A DNA stretch of 14,854 bases, taken from assembly GCA_003448835.1 (NCBI GenBank), contig DLXM01000351.1:7441-22294 (forward strand), given 5' to 3'. The notes under the pieces were generated by a model. That model was given only the letters and a program-made list of their open reading frames with translations. It had not been told where the DNA came from and did not search any database. A program made the translations under genes and the position numbers. Position 1 is the first letter of the stretch, and the number at the start of each line of letters is the position of its first letter. Of the stretch, positions 1-5,669 are shown piece after piece. Origin of the DNA: Bacteroidota bacterium. Lineage in GTDB: Bacteria; Bacteroidota; Rhodothermia; Balneolales; HLUCCA01.

Positions 1-581
1 GTATAAATACCTCCACCAACACGAGCGAAAAGAGCGATAGAAGAAGCACCGAAAGAGAAACCGGTAATAACTGTGATTACCTGATTTACATTCGCTTGAG
101 TTTCAGTACCAAAAATGTGTGAATAAGCGATAAACAGAATACTAAGTCCAAGTACACCGAGTCCAACTACAGCAAGACCCATAACAGATCCACCGGTAAA
201 AGCAACTTCAAGAGCTTTACCGAGGCTATGACGAGCTGCGTTAGCTGTACGAACGTTGGCTTTGGTAGCAACTTTCATACCGATAAATCCGGCAAGACCA
301 GAACACAAAGCACCCATTACGAATGAGAGAGCAACAAGCGGGGATGAATTTTCGGTCAGATTGCCTTGAATTCCGAGTAGGATGGCAACCAGGATTACGA
401 ATATAGCCAGAACCTTATATTCAGCGCGAAGAAATGCCATAGCACCTTCAGCAATGAAACCGGCAATTTTTGCCATTTTTTCGGTTCCAACTTCTTGTTT
501 TGCTACCCACGCAGATTTGATGTAGGTAAATAGCAGAGCAACAACGCCTGCTGCTGGAATCAGATAAATCAGATTTTCCAT
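1..581 (-). CDS. hppA: Membrane-bound ion-translocating pyrophosphatase, N-terminal part (gene runs off left edge)
   Basis: This is the 5' third of a membrane pyrophosphatase, which hydrolyses cytosolic pyrophosphate and uses the energy to pump H+ and/or Na+ across the inner membrane. I translated it by hand from the minus strand: it begins MENLIYLIPAAGVVALLF and stays open for about 193 codons to the window edge. Several hydrophobic helices are visible, with the family segment EGAMAFLRAEYK near residue 50 and the run FGASSIALFARVGGGIYT at the edge. GGGIYT is the family signature just before the substrate-binding loop; the catalytic residues and the residue that decides K+ dependence lie outside the window. 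The ATG sits 31 bases after the pth stop with no promoter visible between, so it is probably the distal gene of the prs-bL25-pth operon. Family sure; ion specificity cannot be judged here. Confidence 0.93.
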   Translation of the reverse strand, partial: MENLIYLIPAAGVVALLFTYIKSAWVAKQEVGTEKMAKIAGFIAEGAMAFLRAEYKVLAIFVILVAILLGIQGNLTENSSPLVALSFVMGALCSGLAGFIGMKVATKANVRTANAARHSLGKALEVAFTGGSVMGLAVVGLGVLGLSILFIAYSHIFGTETQANVNQVITVITGFSFGASSIALFARVGGGIY

Positions 582-612
582 TATGATTGTAGTTGGTTTA
601 TTGTTTGATGCA

Positions 613-1170
613 TTAGTTGTATGTATTCATAGCCTTGACAATACCTTCGCGTATAAAACAAAGAGCAGCATCATGAGCTTTGTCGATACCCTCGGCTATA
701 ATTTCTTGTTCGTCATCGTTGAATGGTGACAATACGTAATCGGCTTGATGACCCCGGGAGAAATCATTACCAACTCCGAATCGGAGTCTTGGGAATTGAT
801 TTGATCCAAAGATGTCAATAATACTGGAAAGGCCGTTATGACCTCCGGCGCTACCTTGTTGTTTAATTCGGATCTTTCCAGGTGGTAAATTTACATCATC
901 AGTACACACCAAACATTCTGACAATGGAATATCGAAATATTTTAGGGCTTTAGAAACAGCCAATCCACTGTTGTTCATATAGGTTGTTGGTGTAATAAGA
1001 ATAGCCTGACGACCTTTGTGACGCGCTTCAGCGACAAAAAACGGCCCCTTACCGGGTTTTAGTTTAACTGAGAGCGTATCTGCTATATGGTATATAATGT
1101 CGAACCCGACATTATGTCGGGTTCCCATATACTCGTCGCCAATATTTCCCAGTCCTACAATAAGAGGCAT
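613..1170 (-). CDS. pth: Peptidyl-tRNA hydrolase
   Basis: Pth frees tRNA from peptidyl-tRNAs that drop off the ribosome; it is a soluble, normally essential esterase. The 185 residues match the usual bacterial length. The opening LIVGLGNIGDEYMGTRHNVGF carries the conserved Asn9 and catalytic His19. TTYMNNSG (62-69) holds the conserved Asn66, CTDDVNLPPGKI (89-100) the catalytic-dyad Asp91, and GSAGGHNGL (106-114) the substrate-binding Asn112. All key residues of the family are present. It lies 24 bases after the bL25 stop and 31 before hppA, so co-transcription is likely. bL25-pth adjacency is common in bacteria and fits a shared role in translation. The codons for the TRHNVGF segment form a perfect DNA palindrome, listed separately. 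Confidence 0.97.
   Translation of the reverse strand: MPLIVGLGNIGDEYMGTRHNVGFDIIYHIADTLSVKLKPGKGPFFVAEARHKGRQAILITPTTYMNNSGLAVSKALKYFDIPLSECLVCTDDVNLPPGKIRIKQQGSAGGHNGLSSIIDIFGSNQFPRLRFGVGNDFSRGHQADYVLSPFNDDEQEIIAEGIDKAHDAALCFIREGIVKAMNTYN
1102..1124. repeat. Perfect 11-bp inverted repeat with 1-base centre inside pth
   Basis: GAACCCGACAT and ATGTCGGGTTC are exact reverse complements separated by a single T. The palindrome spans the codons for G-T-R-H-N-V-G-F, the conserved catalytic segment of Pth, about codons 16-23. Because that peptide is conserved in the whole family, the symmetry reflects synonymous codon choice rather than insertion of a foreign element. In mRNA it could form a strong hairpin of roughly 9-10 base pairs about 50 bases after the start codon. 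Confidence 0.8.
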
Positions 1171-1194
1171 AAGAGATTGTTTTGAGAAAAAGTT

Positions 1195-1839
1195 TTATGC
1201 TTTTTCTTCGGATGTTGCTTCTGCGGCAGCTGCTGCTTCAGCCTCTTCTTCTTCAGTAAACTCTTCAAGTTTAGCTTTTCCACCTTTTGGTGGACGAATT
1301 ACCAAAATTGTTCTCTCAGGTGACATCAACGGTTGAATTCCACCCAACTTGAGGCTACGAATTTTGAGATTGTGACCAATTTTCAACTTGCTGATATCAA
1401 GTGTAAGCTCAGCAGGTAAATCTTTAGGAAGAGCCTGAACCATGATCTTACGCAAAGATTGATACAATCTACCACCTTCAATAACACCAGGTGAAGTACC
1501 TTTAAGGCGGATTGGAATGGTTACTGTAACAGGAGTCTTTGGATCTAATGCCAAAAAGTCGACATGTAGAATCTGGTCATTTATAGGATGGAATTGTGTG
1601 TTTTTCAAAAACACATCAATCGTTTTACCATCTTCTACTTCGAGTTTGATAAACTGAAGATTTTTAACACTCAGTACTTTCTCAATAGCAAGTCGTGGTA
1701 CACTCACGTGAATGTTCTTCTCCAATTTTGGTCCGTAAACTACGGCCGGAATCAAATCATTAGAACGTAATTCAGCAACATCGCCACCTTCAATGGTACG
1801 TGCAATTGCTTTAATTTCTACAATATTAGGCTTTTCCAT
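1195..1839 (-). CDS. rplY: Ribosomal protein bL25, long CTC/TL5 form
   Basis: bL25 binds 5S rRNA in the large ribosomal subunit. At 214 residues this is the long form (also called Ctc or TL5): an N-terminal 5S-binding beta-barrel domain (about 1-95, with DLIPAVVYGP near 28-37 and the HVDFLALDP strand near 92-100), then the C-terminal TL5 domain (about 100-190, VTVTIPIRLKG followed by GVIEGGRL). The last 25 residues are an Ala/Glu tail (EEEEAEAAAAAEATSEEKA) expected to be disordered, as in many Bacteroidota homologues. It starts 17 bases after the prs stop and lies 24 bases before pth. There is no Shine-Dalgarno sequence. The short gap contains TATATTTG, which matches a Bacteroidetes -7 box, but no -33 partner is in place, so I do not call a promoter. 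Confidence 0.95.
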   Translation of the reverse strand: MEKPNIVEIKAIARTIEGGDVAELRSNDLIPAVVYGPKLEKNIHVSVPRLAIEKVLSVKNLQFIKLEVEDGKTIDVFLKNTQFHPINDQILHVDFLALDPKTPVTVTIPIRLKGTSPGVIEGGRLYQSLRKIMVQALPKDLPAELTLDISKLKIGHNLKIRSLKLGGIQPLMSPERTILVIRPPKGGKAKLEEFTEEEEAEAAAAAEATSEEKA

Positions 1840-1856
1840 GGTTTTGCAAATATAGG

Positions 1857-2789
1857 TTAATCATCAAAAAGGGTGCTGATCGAATCGTCTGTATAAATAC
1901 GTCGAATCGAATCAGCGAAAATTTCAGCCACACTCAACACCTTCAATTTTGAAGATGGCTTTTTCAGTGGGACCGTATCGGTTACAAGCATCAAATCTAT
2001 TGGCGAATCTTCAATTCGCTGAAATGCCGGTCCGGATAAAATTGGATGTGAACAAGCTGCAATAATATTTCTGGCACCTCGTTCGCGTAATGCAGTCGCT
2101 GCATTTGTAATCGTACCCGCTGTATCTATGAGATCATCAACCAACAAGATGTTCTTGTCCTGAATCTCTCCAATGATATTCATCACTTCGGCCACATTCT
2201 GTTGTGGACGTCTTTTGTCAACAAATGCAAGTCCGGCACCTAATCGCTTCGCGTATGAACGTGCCATCTTTAAACTACCTACATCCGGTGCTACTACAAC
2301 CAGATTATCCATCGGATTTTCTTTGAAATATTCGATGAAAATACTACTGGCGTATAAATGATCTAATGGGATGTCAAAAAATCCTTGAATCTGCGGTGCA
2401 TGAAGATCCATTGTTAACACACGATCTGCTCCGGCCGTGGTTAAAATATTCGCAAGTAATTTGGAAGCAATCGACACCCGTGGTTGATCTTTTCGATCTT
2501 GTCGGGCATATCCAAAATACGGAATCACCGCTGTTACCCGATATGCTGATGCTCTCTTAGCTGCATCAATCATCAATAACAATTCTACAATATTTTCACT
2601 GGGTGGTGGCGTTGATTGTACAATAAAAACATCGGCACCACGAATACTCTGTTGATATTTAACGTAGATTTCACCATCAGAAAAAGCTTTGATCGTAACC
2701 TCACCCAACGTCGTACCATACTTCTCGGCAATAGCTCTTGCAAGGGCTATGTTACTGCGTCCCGCGAAAATTGCAAGAGGTTGTTCCAA
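1857..2789 (-). CDS. prs: Ribose-phosphate pyrophosphokinase (PRPP synthetase), TTG start
   Basis: Prs transfers diphosphate from ATP to ribose 5-phosphate, giving PRPP for nucleotide, His, Trp and NAD synthesis. The 310 residues are close to the usual length. Visible motifs in order: FSDGEIYVKYQQSIRG (36-51), the ATP-binding RQDRK (96-100), MDLHAPQIQGFFDIP (127-141) with the catalytic-region His130, the flexible loop DKRRP with Lys192 and Arg194, and the PRPP loop LVDDLIDTAGT (216-226). The start is TTG: in this frame there is no ATG between an upstream stop and MEQPLAIFAGR, and the family's N-terminus begins at about this point. No Shine-Dalgarno is seen. It is the first protein gene after tRNA-Gln, 23 bases beyond a hairpin terminator, and leads the bL25-pth-hppA run. 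Confidence 0.97.
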   Translation of the reverse strand: MEQPLAIFAGRSNIALARAIAEKYGTTLGEVTIKAFSDGEIYVKYQQSIRGADVFIVQSTPPPSENIVELLLMIDAAKRASAYRVTAVIPYFGYARQDRKDQPRVSIASKLLANILTTAGADRVLTMDLHAPQIQGFFDIPLDHLYASSIFIEYFKENPMDNLVVVAPDVGSLKMARSYAKRLGAGLAFVDKRRPQQNVAEVMNIIGEIQDKNILLVDDLIDTAGTITNAATALRERGARNIIAACSHPILSGPAFQRIEDSPIDLMLVTDTVPLKKPSSKLKVLSVAEIFADSIRRIYTDDSISTLFDD

Positions 2790-2812
2790 AAGCTTGTAAA
2801 GGGTTAGGGATT

Positions 2813-2846
2813 AAAAAAAAGGATGTGTCAGATGAGACATCCTTTT
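2813..2846 (-). terminator. Intrinsic terminator after tRNA-Gln (symmetrical, could act on both strands)
   Basis: GGATGT and ACATCC pair around a 10-base interior (itself able to form two more pairs), flanked by A-runs and T-runs that extend the stem by four A-T pairs. On the minus strand the stem is followed by eight T, a classic intrinsic terminator just after the tRNA. On the plus strand it is followed by only four T. It lies between tRNA-Gln and prs. Confidence 0.8.
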
Positions 2847-2864
2847 CTGATTGTTAGATCGATG

Positions 2865-2935
2865 TTGCCCGGGGAGGACTCGAACCCCCACATACGGTAC
2901 CAAAAACCGCTGTCCTGCCTTTAGACGACCGGGCA
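2865..2935 (-). tRNA. tRNA-Gln, anticodon TTG
   Basis: The 71-nt minus-strand sequence folds into a full cloverleaf. The acceptor is TGCCCGG with CCGGGCA plus discriminator A, including the T1-A72 pair typical of bacterial tRNA-Gln. The D arm is GTC/GAC. The anticodon stem GCGGT/ACCGT has the 7-base loop TTTTGGT, giving anticodon TTG (reads CAA). A 4-base variable loop and the T arm GGGGG-TTCGAGT-CCTCC complete it. CCA is not encoded. A consensus promoter lies just upstream and a terminator just downstream. Confidence 0.97.
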
Positions 2936-2958
2936 TTGTCATTTTTTGTGACAGACAC

Positions 2959-2989
2959 CAAAGTTATTAACATTACACGGATAAGTCAA
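2959..2989 (-). promoter_or_regulatory. Bacteroidetes-type promoter for tRNA-Gln (and probably prs operon)
   Basis: On the minus strand TTG (the -33 element, as TTGAC) is followed after exactly 20 bases by TAACTTTG, a perfect match to the Bacteroidetes -7 consensus TAnnTTTG. Transcription would begin around 2952, about 17 bases before the mature tRNA 5' end. The TTGA of the -33 element contains the TGA stop codon of the upstream DUF2851 gene, so gene end and promoter overlap. Confidence 0.75.
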
Positions 2990-4146
2990 CCCCTAACAGT
3001 ATTTTTAAATATAAAACATTCTTCACATGCCAACTTGTTACAATAGTGTTTAAGCTGATATACATAACCCGGACCGTGCATAGCCGGGATGTGGGTTATA
3101 CCAGCCTTTAGGAATGGTTTTTTTATTGGATGGGGAGCGTTGAACCCGACCTGGAACCAGTAATTTTTTGAAAATTGAATGAGATCCTGACGACCTAAAA
3201 GTTCACCCAAAACTGAAATCGCCGGCATCAACGTTATTTGTACTAAAATTGAACGGCGTTGTTGACCACAATACTTGTTGGATGAAAATATTTGGACGAG
3301 TTCTAACCCTGAGCTTAACGCAAATTTTTTGAACGAAGTGTTTTTCAGATCGAATAATAGATTTGCTGCATGTTTAAGGCGAATTGGGGGACGATTTCCG
3401 GGGTGGCTACCACTGAAATCCCATGATTTACCGGTACCTGATGTTGAACGCTGATCAAGTTGTGAAAAGCGTGTCATTTCATCAATTATTTCTTTTACGT
3501 TACTTTGGTTTGTTATTTCCCAGATATTTTGACCCAATTCGACCATGTTTTCCCGGTTTTTGGGAATTCCGAGACCATCGCACCAACTCAGAAACACCAT
3601 GCGGACCCAAGCCTCGGATAAAGGCAAATGTGGATCATAAAACTTTTTTATCTGGTATATTTTCTGCTGAAAATACTGTTCTGACGCTATTTTAAGTTGT
3701 TTTTGAAGTACATCCGGATGGATATCGGCTATGAAACTGTGGCAGGTGAGTTCTGATTTTTGATGAATTTTTCTAATTACATCAATCATTTTATCCGGGA
3801 TTTGCTCTCTTACTGACACGGTGGGTGCATAGGTTCCATCAGCACGTAGCACGGGTTTATTACCAGACTCATCCAGGACAATGTGAAGAATTACTTTGTT
3901 GTAATTTATATCTGTTTGGTGGTTATGAGCATACCAGTCTGCACAACGCAAATGGAGTTCGATATCTCCATGTAATTTTATTGATCCGATTTTGATGGAA
4001 GCATTTGAAAAATCTGGACCATCACCTGAATTTAAATTACCCGGACGCAGAATTTCTACGAGCTGCCCCTCGGACGTCGTGAGTTGGTCAAATTCATGGG
4101 AATACATTTCCCATATCTTGTGAAAAAGATCTTCACGCATAACCAT
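2986..4146 (-). CDS. DUF2851 family protein, function unknown
   Basis: I recognise the DUF2851 family, widespread in Bacteroidota and relatives and without an assigned function. The N-terminal part has the family pattern G-x-N-x3-G-x-GPDF-x2-A (36-49) and then GDIELHLRCADWYAHNH (60-76), with conserved-looking D45, E63, H65, H74 and H76. The middle carries RPPIRLKHAANLL (252-264) and KYCGQQRR (291-298). The C-terminus has C369-x4-C374-x2-C377, together with C293 a possible metal or Fe-S site. There is no signal peptide or membrane helix, so it is probably cytoplasmic. Two possible starts (MVM) are six bases apart; I kept the first. It follows the YtxH-like gene by 39 bases, and the tRNA-Gln promoter overlaps its stop. 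The PD...ExH pattern resembles a PD-(D/E)XK nuclease core, which is my inference only (see findings). Confidence 0.85.
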   Translation of the reverse strand: MVMREDLFHKIWEMYSHEFDQLTTSEGQLVEILRPGNLNSGDGPDFSNASIKIGSIKLHGDIELHLRCADWYAHNHQTDINYNKVILHIVLDESGNKPVLRADGTYAPTVSVREQIPDKMIDVIRKIHQKSELTCHSFIADIHPDVLQKQLKIASEQYFQQKIYQIKKFYDPHLPLSEAWVRMVFLSWCDGLGIPKNRENMVELGQNIWEITNQSNVKEIIDEMTRFSQLDQRSTSGTGKSWDFSGSHPGNRPPIRLKHAANLLFDLKNTSFKKFALSSGLELVQIFSSNKYCGQQRRSILVQITLMPAISVLGELLGRQDLIQFSKNYWFQVGFNAPHPIKKPFLKAGITHIPAMHGPGYVYQLKHYCNKLACEECFIFKNTVRG

Positions 4147-4185
4147 TTAATTGGTTGCATATATAACGAAATACAGGAAACGCCG

Positions 4186-4446
4186 TTATTTTTGCAGCGT
4201 ATTCATATCATCCATATTCAACGAAAAGTTTGTCGTTGCTTCGTATAAATCTGGAATGTTTTTTTTGAAAGTACGAGCTACATCATCTGCTCTATGTGAA
4301 GAAAATTCTTTCACATGGTGAGCTCCTTTTTTGAATGCTACACGATTTTCTTTACCTGTTTTTGGTGATAACAACATACCGACAACGATTCCTCCAAAGA
4401 ATGCCCTTGTATATGTAATCAAATAACCCAATGTTTTGCCAGTCAT
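4186..4446 (-). CDS. Small YtxH-like protein
   Basis: An 86-residue protein. The hydrophobic stretch AFFGGIVVGMLLSPKTGKENR (15-35) is the hallmark of YtxH/gas-vesicle-like proteins: a short glycine-rich membrane segment ending in L-x-P-K-x-G-K-x-x-R. After it comes a basic, amphipathic region with a net positive charge and a short acidic tail. YtxH-type proteins are small envelope-associated proteins linked to stress in some bacteria, but no molecular role is established. It is the first gene of the minus-strand group, 39 bases upstream of the DUF2851 gene, and is transcribed divergently from the secreted-protein/PyrR-like pair. The family call is good; function is unknown. Confidence 0.75.
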   Translation of the reverse strand: MTGKTLGYLITYTRAFFGGIVVGMLLSPKTGKENRVAFKKGAHHVKEFSSHRADDVARTFKKNIPDLYEATTNFSLNMDDMNTLQK

Positions 4447-4669
4447 ATCTGATACTCCGAATTAATAGTAGTGTCTTTAGTGTCTAAAATAATGCCAAAT
4501 CAAGCCGAAAAAATTGATGAAATATTACACCTTCGTATAATTTACAACTTCTTGATATCATTAACGCAGGAACCTGCTTTTTAGGGTGCAAAATCCAAAG
4601 ATTTATTCAAAAAAATTAAATGGTATATTTTGTTAATTGTTAGTATTATTGGTTACTAATACTATAATT
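4447..4669. promoter_or_regulatory. Divergent intergenic control region
   Basis: This 223-base gap must hold promoters for both flanking operons. I see no full TTG-N17-23-TAnnTTTG match. TATATTTTG near 4624-4632 is one base too long for a plus-strand -7 box. A direct repeat AGTGTCT (4470-4476 and 4479-4485, period 9) lies close to the YtxH-like gene. A small plus-strand stem, GCAG-GAAC-CTGC followed by five T (4566-4582), looks like a weak terminator or attenuator, and a 30-codon open frame (4492-4584) ends in its T-run. Confidence 0.45.
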
Positions 4670-5092
4670 ATGGTTAAAAGAACCAAATTCTTATTATCGC
4701 TGATCTGCTCAGTCATTTTCCTGACTGCTGCTACCACTACGTATCAACTTGAATTTAAAGTCGAAGAAGGACTAAATCTCAACGAAATCGTAGCCAAATG
4801 GAATGTTTCCTCACTCGATGGTATCAAGGAATTTGAACTCGAGCGAAAAATGAATTCCAGCAGCTGGGTATTAATTCATAAGGTTACAGAAAACATTATA
4901 GCTAGTGGTAAAAAAGAGTACGAGTTCATCGACAATGATGTGTACAAAAATGGTGAAACTCAGGCTGTAGCCGAATACAGATTACGAGTCCGACATTCCG
5001 ATAATACCACTGCAGAATTTACTTCACAAGTTTCTTACTCTACCTCTGCCGTTCGAAGAACCTGGGGTAGTATCAAGTCTATGTTCCAATAA
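4670..5092 (+). CDS. Small secreted protein with a fibronectin-III-like domain
   Basis: A 140-residue protein starting at ATG with MVKRTKFLLSLICSVIFLTA, a clear Sec signal peptide: basic start, hydrophobic core, likely cleavage near AATTTYQ. An in-frame TTG 33 bases earlier is less likely because it would bury the signal. The mature part reads as one beta-sandwich like a fibronectin type III domain: LNEIVAKWNVSSLDGIKEFELERK, then WVLIHKV, then YEFIDNDV, then AEYRLRVR. This alternation of 'W/I-x-W ... Y-x-L-x-V' strands is what such domains show. The end has several Ser and Arg and no anchor. The stop is 2 bases before the PyrR-like start, so the two are almost surely translated from one mRNA. 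No specific partner or function is recognised. Confidence 0.7.
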   Translation: MVKRTKFLLSLICSVIFLTAATTTYQLEFKVEEGLNLNEIVAKWNVSSLDGIKEFELERKMNSSSWVLIHKVTENIIASGKKEYEFIDNDVYKNGETQAVAEYRLRVRHSDNTTAEFTSQVSYSTSAVRRTWGSIKSMFQ

Positions 5093-5094
5093 TC

Positions 5095-5610
5095 ATGTCC
5101 GATTCTGTGATCAGCGAGTATATTATGCAATCTGGTCAACTCAACAGGGCATTGAAACGCTTATCAATGCAAATCGTTGAGGATTTAAAAGGGAACAACG
5201 ATATTTTAGTTCTTGGTCTGAATACCCGTGGATTCGCTACAGCTCAGGCATTTACATCTCTGCTCGAGGGTTCGCTCAAAATCAAAATCAATTGTTTTCC
5301 ACTGGATGCACATAATTCGGATCCATTAAGTAAGCAGGTTTCTGACCATATCAGTGCTGATACCTATGTTTTACTGGTTGATGATGTACTTTTCAGTGGC
5401 TCAACGATGATGAATGCAATACGAAAAGTTCTGGATTCAAATAATCCCAAAATCCTCAGGGTTGCGGTCATCATCGATCGTGGTCACCGTAGATTTCCTG
5501 TCCAACCCGATTTTGTCGGGCTAAATTCGCCAACTAAGTTCCAGGAACATATTGAAGTCGAATTTAATGCTGAAGGAGCTCCATCCAAGGTTGTTTTAAC
5601 GGAATATTGA
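5095..5610 (+). CDS. PyrR-like phosphoribosyltransferase-domain protein
   Basis: A type I phosphoribosyltransferase fold of 171 residues. Closest in pattern to PyrR (pyrimidine attenuation regulator / uracil phosphoribosyltransferase): an N-terminal helix, ILVLGLNTRGFATAQ (37-51, matching PyrR's GIKTRG), the PRPP loop LLVDDVLFSGST (93-104), then LRVAVIIDRGHRRFPVQPDFVGLN (121-144), which parallels PyrR's [22 protein letters not shown]. It is slightly short, and PyrR's flexible YRDDL segment is replaced by PLDAHNSD (69-76), so uracil or RNA binding may be changed. No pyrimidine genes are near. Translational coupling to a secreted protein is an odd context for this enzyme. The family is sure; whether it is a regulator, a UPRTase or a salvage enzyme for another base is open, so I give no symbol. 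Confidence 0.85.
   Translation: MSDSVISEYIMQSGQLNRALKRLSMQIVEDLKGNNDILVLGLNTRGFATAQAFTSLLEGSLKIKINCFPLDAHNSDPLSKQVSDHISADTYVLLVDDVLFSGSTMMNAIRKVLDSNNPKILRVAVIIDRGHRRFPVQPDFVGLNSPTKFQEHIEVEFNAEGAPSKVVLTEY
5506..5520. repeat. Short inverted repeat CCCGA-TTTTG-TCGGG inside the PyrR-like gene
   Basis: A 5-bp inverted repeat around a 5-base spacer, within codons for Q-P-D-F-V-G. It shares the AACCCGA...TCGGG arms with the longer palindrome in pth. As in pth, the peptide here is family-conserved, so this is probably codon coincidence. Confidence 0.5.
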
Positions 5611-5620
5611 TTCCATTTTA

Positions 5621-5636
5621 TATCGTTCCAACGATA
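5621..5636. repeat. 16-base dyad TATCGTT-CC-AACGATA before the DUF3078 gene
   Basis: Two perfect 7-base arms around CC, 11 bases after the PyrR-like stop and 33 bases before the next start codon. There is no T-run behind it, so it is a poor intrinsic terminator. Its size and symmetry suit a dimeric regulator's operator, or a small mRNA hairpin marking the gene boundary. No function is proven. Confidence 0.5.
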
Positions 5637-5669
5637 ATTTATCTCAAACTCTCTTAATTTATTTCTGAC

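Noticed and set aside
1097..1336. 79-residue plus-strand frame over the pth/bL25 junction, rich in Ala and Ser
   Set aside because: It is the reverse of the bL25 Glu/Ala tail codons; both overlapped genes are certain.
1847..1854. TATATTTG on the minus strand between prs and bL25, a perfect -7 box
   Set aside because: No TTG lies 17-23 bases upstream, and initiation would fall on the bL25 start codon; chance match or at best a leaderless start.
3423..3695. 90-residue plus-strand frame within the DUF2851 gene
   Set aside because: Antisense shadow of a family-matched gene, with no recognisable motif.
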